In this document: one piece after another, positions 50,950-60,557 of the stretch
Numbering within the stretch: the first letter of the stretch is position 1
Layout of the letters: every line of letters begins with the position of its first letter
Assembly (NCBI RefSeq): GCF_026261605.1
Contig: NZ_CP102486.1
Coordinates: forward strand, 4,278,001-4,342,000
DNA from: Dechloromonas sp. A34
Lineage (GTDB): Bacteria > Pseudomonadota > Gammaproteobacteria > Burkholderiales > Rhodocyclaceae
Direction of reading: 5' to 3'
Length of the DNA stretch: 64,000 bases
Made by a program: the position numbers and the translations under genes
Notes under the pieces: model-generated
Database searches by the model: none
What the model saw: the letters and a program-made list of their open reading frames with translations, nothing else
Told to the model about the DNA's origin: nothing

Positions 50950-52125
50950 GTGAATAAAAAGCTCATCGCCATGGCCGCCGCCACCGTCATCGCCGCCCTC
51001 GCACCGGGACTCTCCCATGCCGGCGAAATCGACGACCTGAAGCAGGCCATGCAAAAAATGCAGGATCGCCTCGCACAACTGGAAACCCAGCAGAAAGAAG
51101 CCCCCCGCCCGGCCTCGACGGCGCCGGTGCTGTCGGCCGGTTCGCTCGGCGCCAATGCCAACGTCACCCTCTACGGCAAGCTCGACCTGTTTGCCGAATA
51201 CAACCGCGGTGGCGGCCAGGGCAAGCGCCTGGCCCTGGAATCCGGCGGCCTCAACGGCAGCCGTCTGGGCGTTAAGGGCGGCGCCGACATCAACGACGGC
51301 CTGCGCGCCGTTTTCCAACTGGAAAGCGGCATCTTCGCCAACAAGGGCACGCTGGCCCAAGGCGGCCGCTTCTTCGGGCGCCAGGCCTACGCCGGCCTGG
51401 AGGGCGCCTGGGGTCGCCTGACGGCCGGCCGCCAGTATTCGCCGCTCTACAACAGCGTGATCAGCTTCGACCCGTTCGAGCAGGGCTACGGCTCGCCGAC
51501 CACCGACGGCAACGTCAGTACCGGCAGCACCCGCTTCGACAGCTCCCTCGTCTATGCGACGCCGAAATACGCCGGCCTGAGCGCCAATCTGATGGTGGCG
51601 TTCGGTGGCGAAACCGGCAAGACCCACGATGCCGCCGCCCTCGCCGTCAATTACGAAAACGGGCCGTTCGGCCTGGGCGTCGCCTACCAGAACGACGATC
51701 ATGTCAGCGTGTCGACCGCCGTCGTCAGGCAGGGTTTCGTCGGCGCCAGCTACCAGTTGAAGGCAACCAAGCTGATGGCCGGCTTCGGCCATGTCGAGAA
51801 CAACCCCGACAGCGGCGGCAGCACGACCCGACGCGAATGGATGATCGGCAGCCAAACGGCGGCGACCGCCACCGGCCAGTTGCTGCTCGCCTACGCCGAA
51901 GGCCGCACGCAGGATGCCTCGCCGAGCAACAAGGGCAGCGTCGCGACCATTGGCTGGGTGGAAACCATCGGTGCCCAGTCGCGGGTCTATGGCATCCTGT
52001 CCGGCCACAAGAATAGCGCCGGCTCGGCGCTGGTGCCGATGGGAACGAGCTCGGCCGGCAACTACACGATCAACCCGGGCGACGACGCCTTCGGCCTGGC
52101 CCTGGGCTACCAGTACTGGTTCTAA
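50950..52125 (+). CDS. Trimeric Gram-negative porin with N-terminal coiled coil
   Basis: 391 residues from a GTG. A signal peptide (NKKLIAMAAATVIAALAPGLSHA) precedes a short heptad-like helix (EIDDLKQAMQKMQDRLAQLETQQKEA), which suggests trimer formation outside the barrel. The barrel follows with ANVTLYGKLDLFAEYNRG, SRLGVKGGADINDGLRAVFQLESG and RQAYAGLEGAWGRLTAGRQ, and ends in LALGYQYWF with final Phe. It should admit small solutes; co-location with asparaginase and dctA suggests amino-acid or dicarboxylate uptake. The start codon and ribosome site (GGAAAA) are weak. Confidence 0.92.
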   Translation: MNKKLIAMAAATVIAALAPGLSHAGEIDDLKQAMQKMQDRLAQLETQQKEAPRPASTAPVLSAGSLGANANVTLYGKLDLFAEYNRGGGQGKRLALESGGLNGSRLGVKGGADINDGLRAVFQLESGIFANKGTLAQGGRFFGRQAYAGLEGAWGRLTAGRQYSPLYNSVISFDPFEQGYGSPTTDGNVSTGSTRFDSSLVYATPKYAGLSANLMVAFGGETGKTHDAAALAVNYENGPFGLGVAYQNDDHVSVSTAVVRQGFVGASYQLKATKLMAGFGHVENNPDSGGSTTRREWMIGSQTAATATGQLLLAYAEGRTQDASPSNKGSVATIGWVETIGAQSRVYGILSGHKNSAGSALVPMGTSSAGNYTINPGDDAFGLALGYQYWF

Positions 52126-52138
52126 GCCGGACACCCGG

Positions 52139-52171
52139 CACGGCGAAACCCGAGCGGGTTTCGCCGTTTTT
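52139..52171 (+). terminator. Terminator of the porin gene
   Basis: GGCGAAACCCG and CGGGTTTCGCC form an 11-bp stem with a tight loop, followed by GTTTTT. Confidence 0.92.
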
Positions 52172-52502
52172 GGTCATTAGGCGCATAGCGACGAAAACTC
52201 CGCCAGCTAATGACTCTGTTGTGCCCTCAAGAGACATTCAGCATCTCGGCGGCCCTGTGGCAGGTTTCAGAGTTGAGCAGTCGTACAGCGCAGGATCCGA
52301 CCGAGAGCTTCTCGGCCATTGCGGCCGCCCAGCCCTGCATCCGTGTCGGTCAGCAATGGGCCGGGTAGCTGCCAGTTGTTCCCCACCATGTGGCTTCCAT
52401 TTTTTCCTCCCCGCGAGCCCTCTAGTCTGACTGATCCCGCAATTCAGGCGATGCGGAACTTCGTTGTTTTTGAAAGCGTAGACTGAGGCAAGTTCTAGTC
52501 AG
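52172..52502. other. Intergenic stretch, no supported gene
   Basis: About 330 bases between the porin terminator and the thioesterase stop. The open frames present lack ribosome sites and recognisable features. The G+C content drops towards the thioesterase gene. It may hold decayed sequence; nothing specific can be named. Confidence 0.5.
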
Positions 52503-52991
52503 TTAGTGCTTTTCTGGATGTCTTGCAGTATCGAATCGCTGTGCGAGTTCGCGCCGTAGTTCTTTGCGAATCCTGGCAGCCTCAAACCGCCTCTTTTCGT
52601 CGGGTGAAAATGGCCTTAATGCCGGGACACGGACCGAATTGCTTTGATCATCCACAGCAACCATGGTGAAGAAGCAACTGTTGACGTGTCGAACCTCTTG
52701 CGAACGGATATTTTCAGCAACGACTTTGATCCCTACTTCCATTGATGACGTGCCGGTGTAATTAATGGAAGCAAGAAAACTGACTAGTTCGCCCACATGA
52801 ATAGGCTGTAGGAACATTACCTGATCAACACTAAGAGTCACCACGTAGGTTCCTGCGTAGCGGCTTGCACAGGCATAGGCTACTTGGTCAAGCAGTTTGA
52901 GGAGTGCGCCACCGTGGACATTGCCGGAAAAATTGGCCATGTCTGGCGTCATCAAGACGGTCATGGTGAGTTGGTGCGAAGGCATATCCAT
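52503..52991 (-). CDS. Acyl-CoA thioesterase, hot-dog family (YciA/BACH type)
   Basis: 162 residues. The hot-dog core is intact: TVLMTPDMANFSGNVHGGALLKLLDQVAYACASRYAG has the catalytic N-x-x-G-x-x-H-G-G pattern, and TLSVDQVMFLQPIHVGELVSFLASINYTGTSSMEVGIKV is the second strand set. The enzyme hydrolyses acyl-CoA to acid and CoA. The C-terminus is charged and helical. Codon choice and base composition are A+T-richer than in neighbouring genes, so it may be acquired. No operon partner is obvious. Confidence 0.9.
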   Translation of the reverse strand: MDMPSHQLTMTVLMTPDMANFSGNVHGGALLKLLDQVAYACASRYAGTYVVTLSVDQVMFLQPIHVGELVSFLASINYTGTSSMEVGIKVVAENIRSQEVRHVNSCFFTMVAVDDQSNSVRVPALRPFSPDEKRRFEAARIRKELRRELAQRFDTARHPEKH

Positions 52992-53153
52992 TGGAGTCTC
53001 CCAAAAATTCCCTTAATCAACTATGAGCTTAATGACGGTCACTCACTCTACATTCACTACGCGCCCAAAACTGCATGATGACACATGCAAGCGAATAGGC
53101 TTTTTGCGTTCCCATTGCAGCCACTTAATCTTCAAATGACGACTACTCAAATT

Positions 53154-54467
53154 TCACTTGGCAACAGAGCAAGCGCTTTTTGTGTGCAAACGGTTATGCA
53201 AGCGCCGAGTGGCAATCCAGACCACCAGGCAAACCAGCGGCAAGATTAGTCCGAGAGCTTGGTCGACAGGTATGTCCAGCGCCCAGCCTTTGAGTGCCTT
53301 CAGCGTATAGCCAATCAGGCCGACTGCGTAGTATGAAATGGCCACCACCGAGAGGCCTTCGACCGCCTGCTGCAAGCGAAGTTGAAGGCTGGCACTGTGA
53401 CTCAGGCTCCTCAGCACACTCTGGCTCTGTCGCTCCTGCGCCAGATTGACTCGGGTACGTAGCATGTCGTCGGACCGGCTGATCTTTTCAGCCAGAGCCT
53501 CCTGCCGAACAGCAACGGACATGCAGGTATCCATCGCAGGCGCAAGCCGACGCTCCATGAATTCGCCGATTGTCGGCACACCTTCGATACGCCGTTCGCG
53601 CAACTCGCCGATGCGCGCACCTACAATCCGGTAATAGGCCTGTGCAGCACTGAAGCGATATCCCGTCCGAAACGACATGGCGCGAACCAGTGCATCGAGC
53701 CGGGAAATCTCTTTCAACTGTTCTTCTGCGTGCTCCTCGATGCCCTGCGTACTCATCAGGTTGCCCAGCTGTATCAAGTCTTCCTCGATGCTGCTCAGCA
53801 GGGTGCTGGCTTCGCGTGCCAGCGGCAGGGCAAGCAGTGCCATCATGAGATATGTCTCGATTTCGCAGATGCGTTGGACCAGTCGCCCCATCTGCGACTC
53901 CCGCAAATTGATATCGCGGACCAGATATTTCGAGAAGCCGTGCGGCCCGACCTGGAAATCCGTCCAAATCTCGCCGTCCGACAATAATTGGCTTCCAACC
54001 AATGGCGGCACGGGGAACAAACCTTTGAGGCGCTTATCGGTGATGCTTAGCGGATTGCCGCATTCGGCAATGATGTGCGATGCAACGATCACCGAAGCGC
54101 GTAACGACTCGAGCCAATCGCTCGGCACATGGCGCATGGCAGTACGTGCGAAGTCTGGACTACCCTCTCCCGGCTCGACGAAACTGAAAGTCGAGAATTC
54201 GGTGTGGCGCTCCCATTTAAGACGGAAATGCCCGAAATCGTGGGCGAAATGCTGCGCGCCTTGCCCCGGGGCCGCGACACCAAAGCGCGCGCACAGCGAT
54301 TGCAACAGGCGATCGTGAGACTGTTCGCCGTCTTCGCTGAAAATGGCCAGATGCGAGATCAGTGCCGGTGCCTCGAAAACCATGAACGGTCTGGCGTGGA
54401 TCTCGCTGGCCAGCGCAAGGCGCTGGGGATGATTCAGCGCACAGGAAAGATTCAGAAGTGAGCCCAT
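53154..54467 (-). CDS. DUF3422 family membrane protein
   Basis: 437 residues. The N-terminal part (LNHPQRLALASEIHARPFMVFEAPALISHLAIFS) and the mid-part (ERHTEFSTFSFVEPGE) match the DUF3422 pattern. The C-terminal third is a long helical region ending in two membrane helices near residues 370-390 and 400-425 (LSVVAISYYAVGLIGYTLKAL, ALGLILPLVCLVVWIA). The function of the family is unknown; the topology resembles CorA-like proteins with a large soluble head. It starts inside the end of the LysR gene (16-bp overlap), so the two are co-transcribed. Confidence 0.88.
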   Translation of the reverse strand: MGSLLNLSCALNHPQRLALASEIHARPFMVFEAPALISHLAIFSEDGEQSHDRLLQSLCARFGVAAPGQGAQHFAHDFGHFRLKWERHTEFSTFSFVEPGEGSPDFARTAMRHVPSDWLESLRASVIVASHIIAECGNPLSITDKRLKGLFPVPPLVGSQLLSDGEIWTDFQVGPHGFSKYLVRDINLRESQMGRLVQRICEIETYLMMALLALPLAREASTLLSSIEEDLIQLGNLMSTQGIEEHAEEQLKEISRLDALVRAMSFRTGYRFSAAQAYYRIVGARIGELRERRIEGVPTIGEFMERRLAPAMDTCMSVAVRQEALAEKISRSDDMLRTRVNLAQERQSQSVLRSLSHSASLQLRLQQAVEGLSVVAISYYAVGLIGYTLKALKGWALDIPVDQALGLILPLVCLVVWIATRRLHNRLHTKSACSVAK

Positions 54468-55354
54468 TGCCTCAGGTGTTCAACGATGGCAGCAACCGAT
54501 CCAGCCTTGGGTTGTCCCTGCCGCGTACATAGATAGAGAGTGCGCTCGGCCCACGGTTCTTCTAGGGGAATAGCCACCAACGGCGCCTCGCCGCCCTCCG
54601 TTTCTATTTGAGCGACGCCGAGCGGGACGACACCGATCCCCATGCCTGCAGCAACCATGCGGCACACTGCATGATGACTCTGCATCTGAACGCGAACATC
54701 CAGTCGCACGCCACTGGCGGCCGCAACGTTGGTCATGAATCGATGAAGGTCGCTGCCTGCCTGCAGGCAGACAAATGCCTGGCCGGCAACCAGATCGGCA
54801 AAGGCACCATTCTTGGCACCTGCCTGTGGGTGCTCCGACGGCACGATCAGGACCAAGCGCTCGCTCCGGAAGCGAATCGCCTCAATGCCGACTGGCACAG
54901 CACCCAGCGCGGCAACGCCAATATCCGCCTCACCGGAAAGCAGCGAGCACGCAATTTCCCGGCTGGGCCGTTCTTCAATTCGAAGCTGTAGCTTCGGATG
55001 ATGATGTCGGAGATTCGCAAGAGTGTCCGGCAGGAAGCTGTTGATCGCACTCGAATTGGCCATCAAGGTCACTCTGTCGAATTCGCCGTTGGCGAAGGGA
55101 GCGAGATCGACTTCTAGCTGCCCCAATCGCGCAAGCACCTGACGGACATGATGGATTACCTTTGCGCCTGCAGTTGTCGGGTACAACCCACGCGCGTGAC
55201 GATCGAAGAGTTGCACCTGCAGCACCGACTCCAGATTGCTCAGGCGAGCACTGGCCGAAGATGTTGCCAAGCGGACCTGTAGCGCAGCACCGCTGAGGCT
55301 GCCGCAATCAGCGATTGCAGCTATCAATTTCAGATCGGCGAGATCAAGGCTCAC
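54452..55354 (-). CDS. LysR-family transcriptional regulator
   Basis: 300 residues from a GTG at 55354, which follows AGG 6 bases earlier and gives the normal LysR start (SLDLADLKLIAAIADCGSLSGAALQVRLATSSASARLSNLE). Longer starts would cross the porin terminator at 55377-55410. The HTH is in residues 1-60 and the effector domain from about 90 to 295. It reads in the same direction as the OprD-like porin and overlaps the DUF3422 gene. It may control the porin and isomerase genes upstream; the effector is unknown. Confidence 0.9.
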   Translation of the reverse strand: MSLDLADLKLIAAIADCGSLSGAALQVRLATSSASARLSNLESVLQVQLFDRHARGLYPTTAGAKVIHHVRQVLARLGQLEVDLAPFANGEFDRVTLMANSSAINSFLPDTLANLRHHHPKLQLRIEERPSREIACSLLSGEADIGVAALGAVPVGIEAIRFRSERLVLIVPSEHPQAGAKNGAFADLVAGQAFVCLQAGSDLHRFMTNVAAASGVRLDVRVQMQSHHAVCRMVAAGMGIGVVPLGVAQIETEGGEAPLVAIPLEEPWAERTLYLCTRQGQPKAGSVAAIVEHLRQWAHF

Positions 55355-55376
55355 GATATACCTGCGCAAGACGACA

Positions 55377-55412
55377 GAAAAAAATGCCTCCCCAATTGCT
55401 TGGGGAGGCGGA
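55377..55412 (-). terminator. Terminator of the OprD-like porin gene
   Basis: On the minus strand GCCTCCCC and GGGGAGGC pair around an 8-base loop and are followed by ATTTTTTT. Confidence 0.9.
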
Positions 55413-55474
55413 ATACAACGCTTTGTGGGGGAGCAAAGCATTGCAAAGGAGATCGTGCGACATCGTAGTCGAGC

Positions 55475-56845
55475 TTAGAACTGGTAGACGTAATCGATAT
55501 AGAAGCGGTGCTGCTCCCAGTCCTGGCGGGGCATGCCCTTGATCGTCGCTGCGGTGGAACCGCCTTCGACGTGGGAGTCGTAGTTGTAATAGACGTAACG
55601 CAGGCTCAGGTTCTTCACGAAGGGCATGGCGTACTGGGCGTCGAATTCCCGGTAGTTTTCCGAGCCCTCTGCGCCATTCACCAGGTTGCTGCTGCGGGCG
55701 CCGGTGCCCCGCGAATATTTGAAGGCCGTCTTCAGGCCTTTGACGTAATCCTTCCAGTCATAGGCCAAGCGTACTGAAGCGACAGTTTCGCCGTTGTTGG
55801 TCAGATCCGGGCCGAGCGCCGCGGAAGTCGGAAACACCGTTGTGCCATGGTCCTGGGTCAAGCTTCCGTCCCTGTTTGCACTCACCGCAAAGTTGTCTTC
55901 GACCCAGAATCCGTCGAATTTGGCGACTGCGGCACCGACGGTAAAGTTGCTTACCTTCCATTCGGCATCAAGGTAGACCCCCATGCCATCGTTCTGGATG
56001 CGCGCTGTACCGACGCAATCCATCTCCCGTTCGGCCGAGCATACGAATAGTGCCCCCGCATCACGCGAGGTGAAGATCCCGCTGGACAGCTTGAGCGAAT
56101 TCTTGTCCAGCGGAATGGTGTAGGCACCCACCAGGCCGAACTTGGACAAATAGCTCTTTGAGTTCAAATACTCTGCGGTTACGGCAAGCGGTCCGTTGCT
56201 ATACGAGGCCCCGAAAATGCCGATATAGTCGATCGCATTGGGCACCCTGGCGGCTGTCGCCTCGGTTCTGAATTTTTCGAACTCGCCTGTACTGCGCGAA
56301 CGCCATTTGTCGTACACGGCACCGTAGACGGTCAGCCCGGCCATCGGAGTGAGCGAGCCGCTGGCGCCGGAATAGGTATCCGGAACGGCACGGGTCGTCG
56401 TACTTTTCAACATCAGACTGTTCTGGAACTGACGCCCCAGCTTGAGCTGCGCAAAATCCTGATACTTGAGCTTGAGCAGCGCCTGGCCGACGGTCGCGTA
56501 GGAATCGTGGAGTTTCCCGTTATTGCCCAACTCGACAAGATTGGTCGTCGGCGTGCCGCTGTCGCCAAGCTTCATGACTCCGTAGACCGATGCATCCGCC
56601 CCGATGAAACCGCCCCAGTAAGGCGACTGGTAATTGAGCTGCAGCCCGAGGGCAGACTGCTCGTAGTCGTTCGGTCGCGGATTGCGGTTGGTGCTCGTCG
56701 GATAGACCAGGCTTTCGTCGCTCCAGTAGACCCCGCGCGCTTTGAGTTCGAGCTTGTGCTCGCCCTCGGCGGCTCCCGAGACGATCGGCAGCAACAGTCC
56801 GCCGATCAACGCCGAAAGCATCCCTACCTTGAATTGCTGATTCAT
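55475..56845 (-). CDS. OprD-like outer-membrane porin
   Basis: 456 residues from the ATG at 56845 behind GGAGGAG. Signal peptide MNQQFKVGMLSALIGGLLLPIVSGAA, then a barrel with LELKARGVYWSDESLVYP, KLKYQDFAQLKLGRQFQNSLMLKSTTTRAVPDTYSGAS (the OprD-type basic ladder region) and C-terminal HRFYIDYVYQF with final Phe. OprD-family channels are selective for carboxylates and basic amino acids. Its place beside tricarboxylate genes suggests uptake of a carboxylic acid. It has its own terminator. Confidence 0.85.
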   Translation of the reverse strand: MNQQFKVGMLSALIGGLLLPIVSGAAEGEHKLELKARGVYWSDESLVYPTSTNRNPRPNDYEQSALGLQLNYQSPYWGGFIGADASVYGVMKLGDSGTPTTNLVELGNNGKLHDSYATVGQALLKLKYQDFAQLKLGRQFQNSLMLKSTTTRAVPDTYSGASGSLTPMAGLTVYGAVYDKWRSRSTGEFEKFRTEATAARVPNAIDYIGIFGASYSNGPLAVTAEYLNSKSYLSKFGLVGAYTIPLDKNSLKLSSGIFTSRDAGALFVCSAEREMDCVGTARIQNDGMGVYLDAEWKVSNFTVGAAVAKFDGFWVEDNFAVSANRDGSLTQDHGTTVFPTSAALGPDLTNNGETVASVRLAYDWKDYVKGLKTAFKYSRGTGARSSNLVNGAEGSENYREFDAQYAMPFVKNLSLRYVYYNYDSHVEGGSTAATIKGMPRQDWEQHRFYIDYVYQF

Positions 56846-56978
56846 TGACACTCCTCCGTAGATCATTATTTGCCGTCATTTATGCGGCAGCCTGTGCGTC
56901 CGCCGCTTGAAGAGCGAACGTTGATTACAGTTTATGCAACGCGTTAACTTGCGTGAAATGCAAATCTGTCGCTTATTA

Positions 56979-56993
56979 ATGCGTACACCGCAT
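56979..56993. promoter_or_regulatory. Candidate LysR-type operator before the porin gene
   Basis: ATGCG and CGCAT are separated by 5 bases within A+T-rich DNA, a dyad of the T-N11-A kind used by LysR regulators, about 130 bp before the OprD-like porin start. Support is from sequence symmetry and context only. Confidence 0.35.
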
Positions 56994-57022
56994 CAATATC
57001 TCAATCTGTAGCAATGCCTGGC

Positions 57023-58116
57023 TCAGGCCTCGCTCAAATCCTCGATCGGCAGCAGCACGTTGCCCTTGAACAATTTGCGGGCGGTCCGGATCAGTCCGGC
57101 GGAAGTGATCCTCGGCTCCGCTGCTTGCAGATCGCCCTCGATCTGCAAGCGAATATCGAGCGTTCCCGCTGGCTGCTCGATGGTTACCAGATTGGGCTCG
57201 GCAGCGTTGTGGCGGGCCAGCCGATGAACCACGGTGCCGGGAATTACGCTCGCCGCGGAGAGGCAGAGCGCGCCGGTCACCGCATAGGCCGAATGACAAC
57301 TCCACGGCGTGAAATAACGGGAGGCAATCACCCCTGCTTGCGCGGCGATGCCACTAGGGCAATCTTGGGCAGCACCTTTTCGCGGACGTCGCCGAGGCCG
57401 GCCTGTTTGGCGATCTGCAGGCGGATGCTCTCGAGCCGGGCTTTCAACACCGGATCGGCGTCAAGCTCGGCCTTGCTCTCATGGCCGCTCTTGCCCAGAG
57501 CCTCGGCGGGAACGAAGACCAGTGGCGTCGCGAAATCGATCAGTGAAACTTCGATACCATCGATCACGTCAATGCGATTGCTGGTGGGAAACAGGCGGCC
57601 GGTCTTGGCTCCGGTGGCATCCCGGAAATTGAGCTGGATCGGGGCACCGCTGCCGGGCACGCCGTCGATCCGGGCGTTGCCCTCGTAGCTCACCTGTCCG
57701 CCCGGCGTCTGGATGACAGCCTCAACTACCTTCTGCGTGTTGACGTTGAAGATGCGCAGCGTGGTCACCGGATCGGTAGCGCGAACCAAGCCATTCTCAA
57801 TTGCAAACGGTCCGACACCGGCCAGCATGTTGCCGCAATTGGGCGTGGTATCGACCGTTGCCGTCTCGACCGAAACCTGGGCGAACAGGTAGTCGATATC
57901 GATGCCCGGGCGTTCGGATGGACTGACGATGACCACCTTGCTGGTCAGGGTATCGCCGCCGCCGATACCGTCGATCTGCCGCACGTGTGGCGAGCCCATG
58001 GCCGCCAGCAGCAGCTGATCGCGTGCCGCTGCATCCGGCGGCAGATCCCGGGCGTGGAAATAAGGGCCTTTCGACGTCCCGCCGCGCATCAACGTACAGG
58101 GAATACTGATCAACAT
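57023..58116 (-). pseudogene. PrpF/GalD-family isomerase, single-base frameshift at 57331-57334
   Basis: The first frame (58116-57328, 262 residues) begins with the family signature CTLMRGGTSKGPYFHARDLP and has GIGGGDTLTSKVVIV, TTPNCGNMLAGVGPFAIENGL and VPGSGAPIQLNF. It stops after SPRKQG. The second frame (57331-57023) continues VIASRYFTPWSCHSAYAVTGALCLSAA. One more G in the G4 run restores KQGVIASRYF and a normal protein of about 364 residues. The two parts overlap as GTGA, which could look like coupling, but the family is always one polypeptide. It isomerises a double bond in a tricarboxylate (2-methylaconitate, or 4-oxalomesaconate in GalD). Confidence 0.82.
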
Positions 58117-58250
58117 TTCACAAACCTCGAAGTGGGTGACAAGGCCGTATTCTTGGCCTAGCCACGTAATCCGTGAAATGAATTAATCAGTTAAATTATT
58201 GCGAAAATCACAATACCAATGCAGCGCTAGCGCCCCATCAAAGCCCCCTG

Positions 58251-59213
58251 CTAAGTCGCGTCGGAGAGGAAATTGTGGACGTGAGCAAAGGCCTCGCCAA
58301 AATAGGCTTCGTAGGTATCCTGCTCGACAAAACCCAGATGCGGCGTGCACAGGATGTTCGGGTGGCCGAGATACGCCTTTGCCCCTTCCGGCTCGTCGTC
58401 GAAGACGTCGAGCGCGGCCATCCCCGGGCAGCCGTTACCGAGCGCCTGGAGCAGTGCGCCGGGCGCGAGCAATTCCGCACGACTGGTGTTGACCAGCAAG
58501 GCATCGGGTCGCATCGCCGCCAATTCGGCATCGCCGATCAGGTGGCGGGTGTCCGCGCACAAGCGCAGGTGCAGGGTCAGGACATCGATCTGGCCAAGAA
58601 AGGCCAGGCGGTCGGCGACATAGGACAACCCATCGGCTGCGGCCGCCGCCCGCGACTGCTCGCGGCCATGGACGACAACCTTCATGCCGAGGGCTTGCCC
58701 GACCACGGCCACCCGCTTGCCGATCTTGCCGAAGCCCCAGACCCCCAGGGTCCGGCCGCTGAGTGCGCGCCCCAGACGTTCGTCAGCAAGGGCCGGTGCG
58801 CTGCGCTGCCAGTATCCCTGTTCCAGTTGCCGGGCGTAGGGCACGATGCGGCGCGAGGCGGCAAGAATTAGCGCCCAGGTCAGTTCGGCCGGAGCAATCG
58901 GATTGCCGGTGCCATCGCGCACTGCGACGCCGTGACGGGCACAGGCCTCAAGGTCGATGGCGCCGCTCAGGCGGCCGGTCTGGACGGCCAGTTTGAGGCG
59001 CGGCAAGGCGGCGATCACGGCCGCCGTGATCCGTGTCCGCTCGCGGATCAGCACCAGGTAGTCGGTATCGGCCAGCGCCGCGATCAGCTCTTGTTCGTCG
59101 CTAATACCCTCACTCAGCACCACCAGCTCAATCCCCGAGCCATCGAGAATGCGCCGGGCAGCGAGCCGGGAAACGACGCCCTGATAGTCGTCCAGTACGG
59201 TCAGTTTTTTCAT
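58251..59213 (-). CDS. D-isomer-specific 2-hydroxyacid dehydrogenase
   Basis: 320 residues. NAD-binding motif GVWGFGKIGKRVAVVG (G-x-G-x2-G) near residue 160, and the catalytic triad Arg in NTSRAELL, Glu in DVFDDEPEG and His in CTPHLGFVEQD. The family interconverts 2-oxo and 2-hydroxy acids such as phosphoglycerate, glyoxylate or phenylpyruvate. The gene overlaps the MFS transporter stop by 4 bp and belongs to the leftward run after tcuAB; an oxo-acid made in that pathway is a plausible substrate. Confidence 0.9.
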   Translation of the reverse strand: MKKLTVLDDYQGVVSRLAARRILDGSGIELVVLSEGISDEQELIAALADTDYLVLIRERTRITAAVIAALPRLKLAVQTGRLSGAIDLEACARHGVAVRDGTGNPIAPAELTWALILAASRRIVPYARQLEQGYWQRSAPALADERLGRALSGRTLGVWGFGKIGKRVAVVGQALGMKVVVHGREQSRAAAAADGLSYVADRLAFLGQIDVLTLHLRLCADTRHLIGDAELAAMRPDALLVNTSRAELLAPGALLQALGNGCPGMAALDVFDDEPEGAKAYLGHPNILCTPHLGFVEQDTYEAYFGEAFAHVHNFLSDAT

Positions 59214-60484
59214 GGAGATTTCCTGGTTTTCCCGTCGGCCCGCACGATGCCGAGCCGAGCGTAGATCGGCCGCAGATGCATGCGGAACAACTCCAGCCGG
59301 ATAAGAAAGAAGAGCGCCGCCGCGATCAGCAGGACACCCATCGACAATAAGGTTTCGCCAGCCCCGAGCCTTTCGGCCAGCGCCCCGCTGAGCAAGCCGC
59401 CAAGCGCCGCCGCCCCGAGATTGGCGGCGCTGTAGAGTGCCAGCACCCGGCCGCGCAGCCGCTCCGGCAGGATGGTTTGCAGGATCGTGTTGCTCGACGC
59501 GTTGCCGTTGATCAGCCCGAAGCCGAGCAGGAACAACATGATGACCGCCAGACCGATGTCGGCGGTCAGCGCGAAGGCGACCAGCGCAATGCCTGCCAGC
59601 AGGTTGCCGAAGGCGATGGCGCCGGTCAGGCCGCGCACGCTGCGCCGACTGGCCAGCATCAGCGAGGCCAGCAGGGCTCCGGCACCGGCGCTGCCGAGCA
59701 GCAGGCCCAGGATTTCCGGCCCGCCGCGAAAGATGTCACGGGCGAAGGCCGGCATCAGCGGTATGTAGTTGGCGGCGAGAAAGTTGAGCAGCGCCACCTG
59801 CCAGAGAATGTGGCGCACCGGAAAGCTCTGGCGAACGAAGGCCACGCCTTCCCGCATCGCCTCGCGGAAGGGAGCCGTGCTGTGGGGTTGGGCGGAGGTA
59901 CGCAGATGCAGCAGGACGCCGATGATGGCCAGAAAGGAAAGGGCATTGAAGGCGAAGCAGGCCGCCTCTGAGGTCAGCGCCAGGAGGGTCCCGGCCAGGG
60001 GTGGGCCGATGAAACGGGCCAGATTGAAGAACAGCGAGTTGAGGGCGATGGCGTTGGGCAGATCCTGCCGATCTCGCACCAGCTGACTGGTGTAGGCATG
60101 GCGTAGCGGTACGTCGAAACTGTTGAGAATGCCGAAGACGGCCGCCGCAATCAGGATCTGCCAGGGCGCGATCCAGCCCGCCCAGGTCAGCGCAGCGAGC
60201 GCGGTCGCCTGTAGCAGCATGGCGGACTGGACGACCAGCATCAAACGTCGGATGTTCGAGCTGTCGATGACGATGCCGGCCAGGGGCGCCACGACCAGTT
60301 GCGGAATCTGCGACAGGAAGGCGACGCTGCCCAGCAGCAGCGCCGAACCGGTCAGCCGGTAGACCAGCCAGCCCAGCGCGACCTGCTGTACCCAGTTGCC
60401 CAGGATGGAGACCGCCTGGGCGGCGAAGTACAGTTGGTAGTTGGCATGCTGCAAGGCACGCCAGGCATGGGCCCAGTGCTTCAT
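59210..60484 (-). CDS. Major facilitator superfamily transporter (EntS-like MFS_3)
   Basis: 424 residues from the ATG at 60484 (MKHWAHAWRALQHANYQLYFAAQAVSILGNWVQQVAL); an ATG at 60511 would lie inside a hairpin. Twelve helices, with the MFS motif in PLAGIVIDSSNIRRLML between helices 2 and 3 and LPERLRGRVLALYSAA later. The sequence is of the EntS/MFS_3 kind, often drug or siderophore exporters, and is not the citrate-type TcuC. In this context it may still handle a carboxylate. The substrate is unresolved. Confidence 0.88.
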   Translation of the reverse strand: MKHWAHAWRALQHANYQLYFAAQAVSILGNWVQQVALGWLVYRLTGSALLLGSVAFLSQIPQLVVAPLAGIVIDSSNIRRLMLVVQSAMLLQATALAALTWAGWIAPWQILIAAAVFGILNSFDVPLRHAYTSQLVRDRQDLPNAIALNSLFFNLARFIGPPLAGTLLALTSEAACFAFNALSFLAIIGVLLHLRTSAQPHSTAPFREAMREGVAFVRQSFPVRHILWQVALLNFLAANYIPLMPAFARDIFRGGPEILGLLLGSAGAGALLASLMLASRRSVRGLTGAIAFGNLLAGIALVAFALTADIGLAVIMLFLLGFGLINGNASSNTILQTILPERLRGRVLALYSAANLGAAALGGLLSGALAERLGAGETLLSMGVLLIAAALFFLIRLELFRMHLRPIYARLGIVRADGKTRKSP

Positions 60485-60493
60485 GAACAAGCG

Positions 60494-60520
60494 CCGGATG
60501 GGTTCAACCATCCGGCGTAA
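60494..60520 (-). promoter_or_regulatory. Inverted repeat between tcuB and the MFS gene
   Basis: CGCCGGATGG and CCATCCGGCG pair over 10 bp around a 6-base loop. There is no T-run. It may be an mRNA processing or stabilising hairpin that separates tcuAB from the transporter. Confidence 0.5.
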
Positions 60521-60557
60521 AGGGAAGAGCCTGGCATGCGTGACCGGGTGTGGCGAT

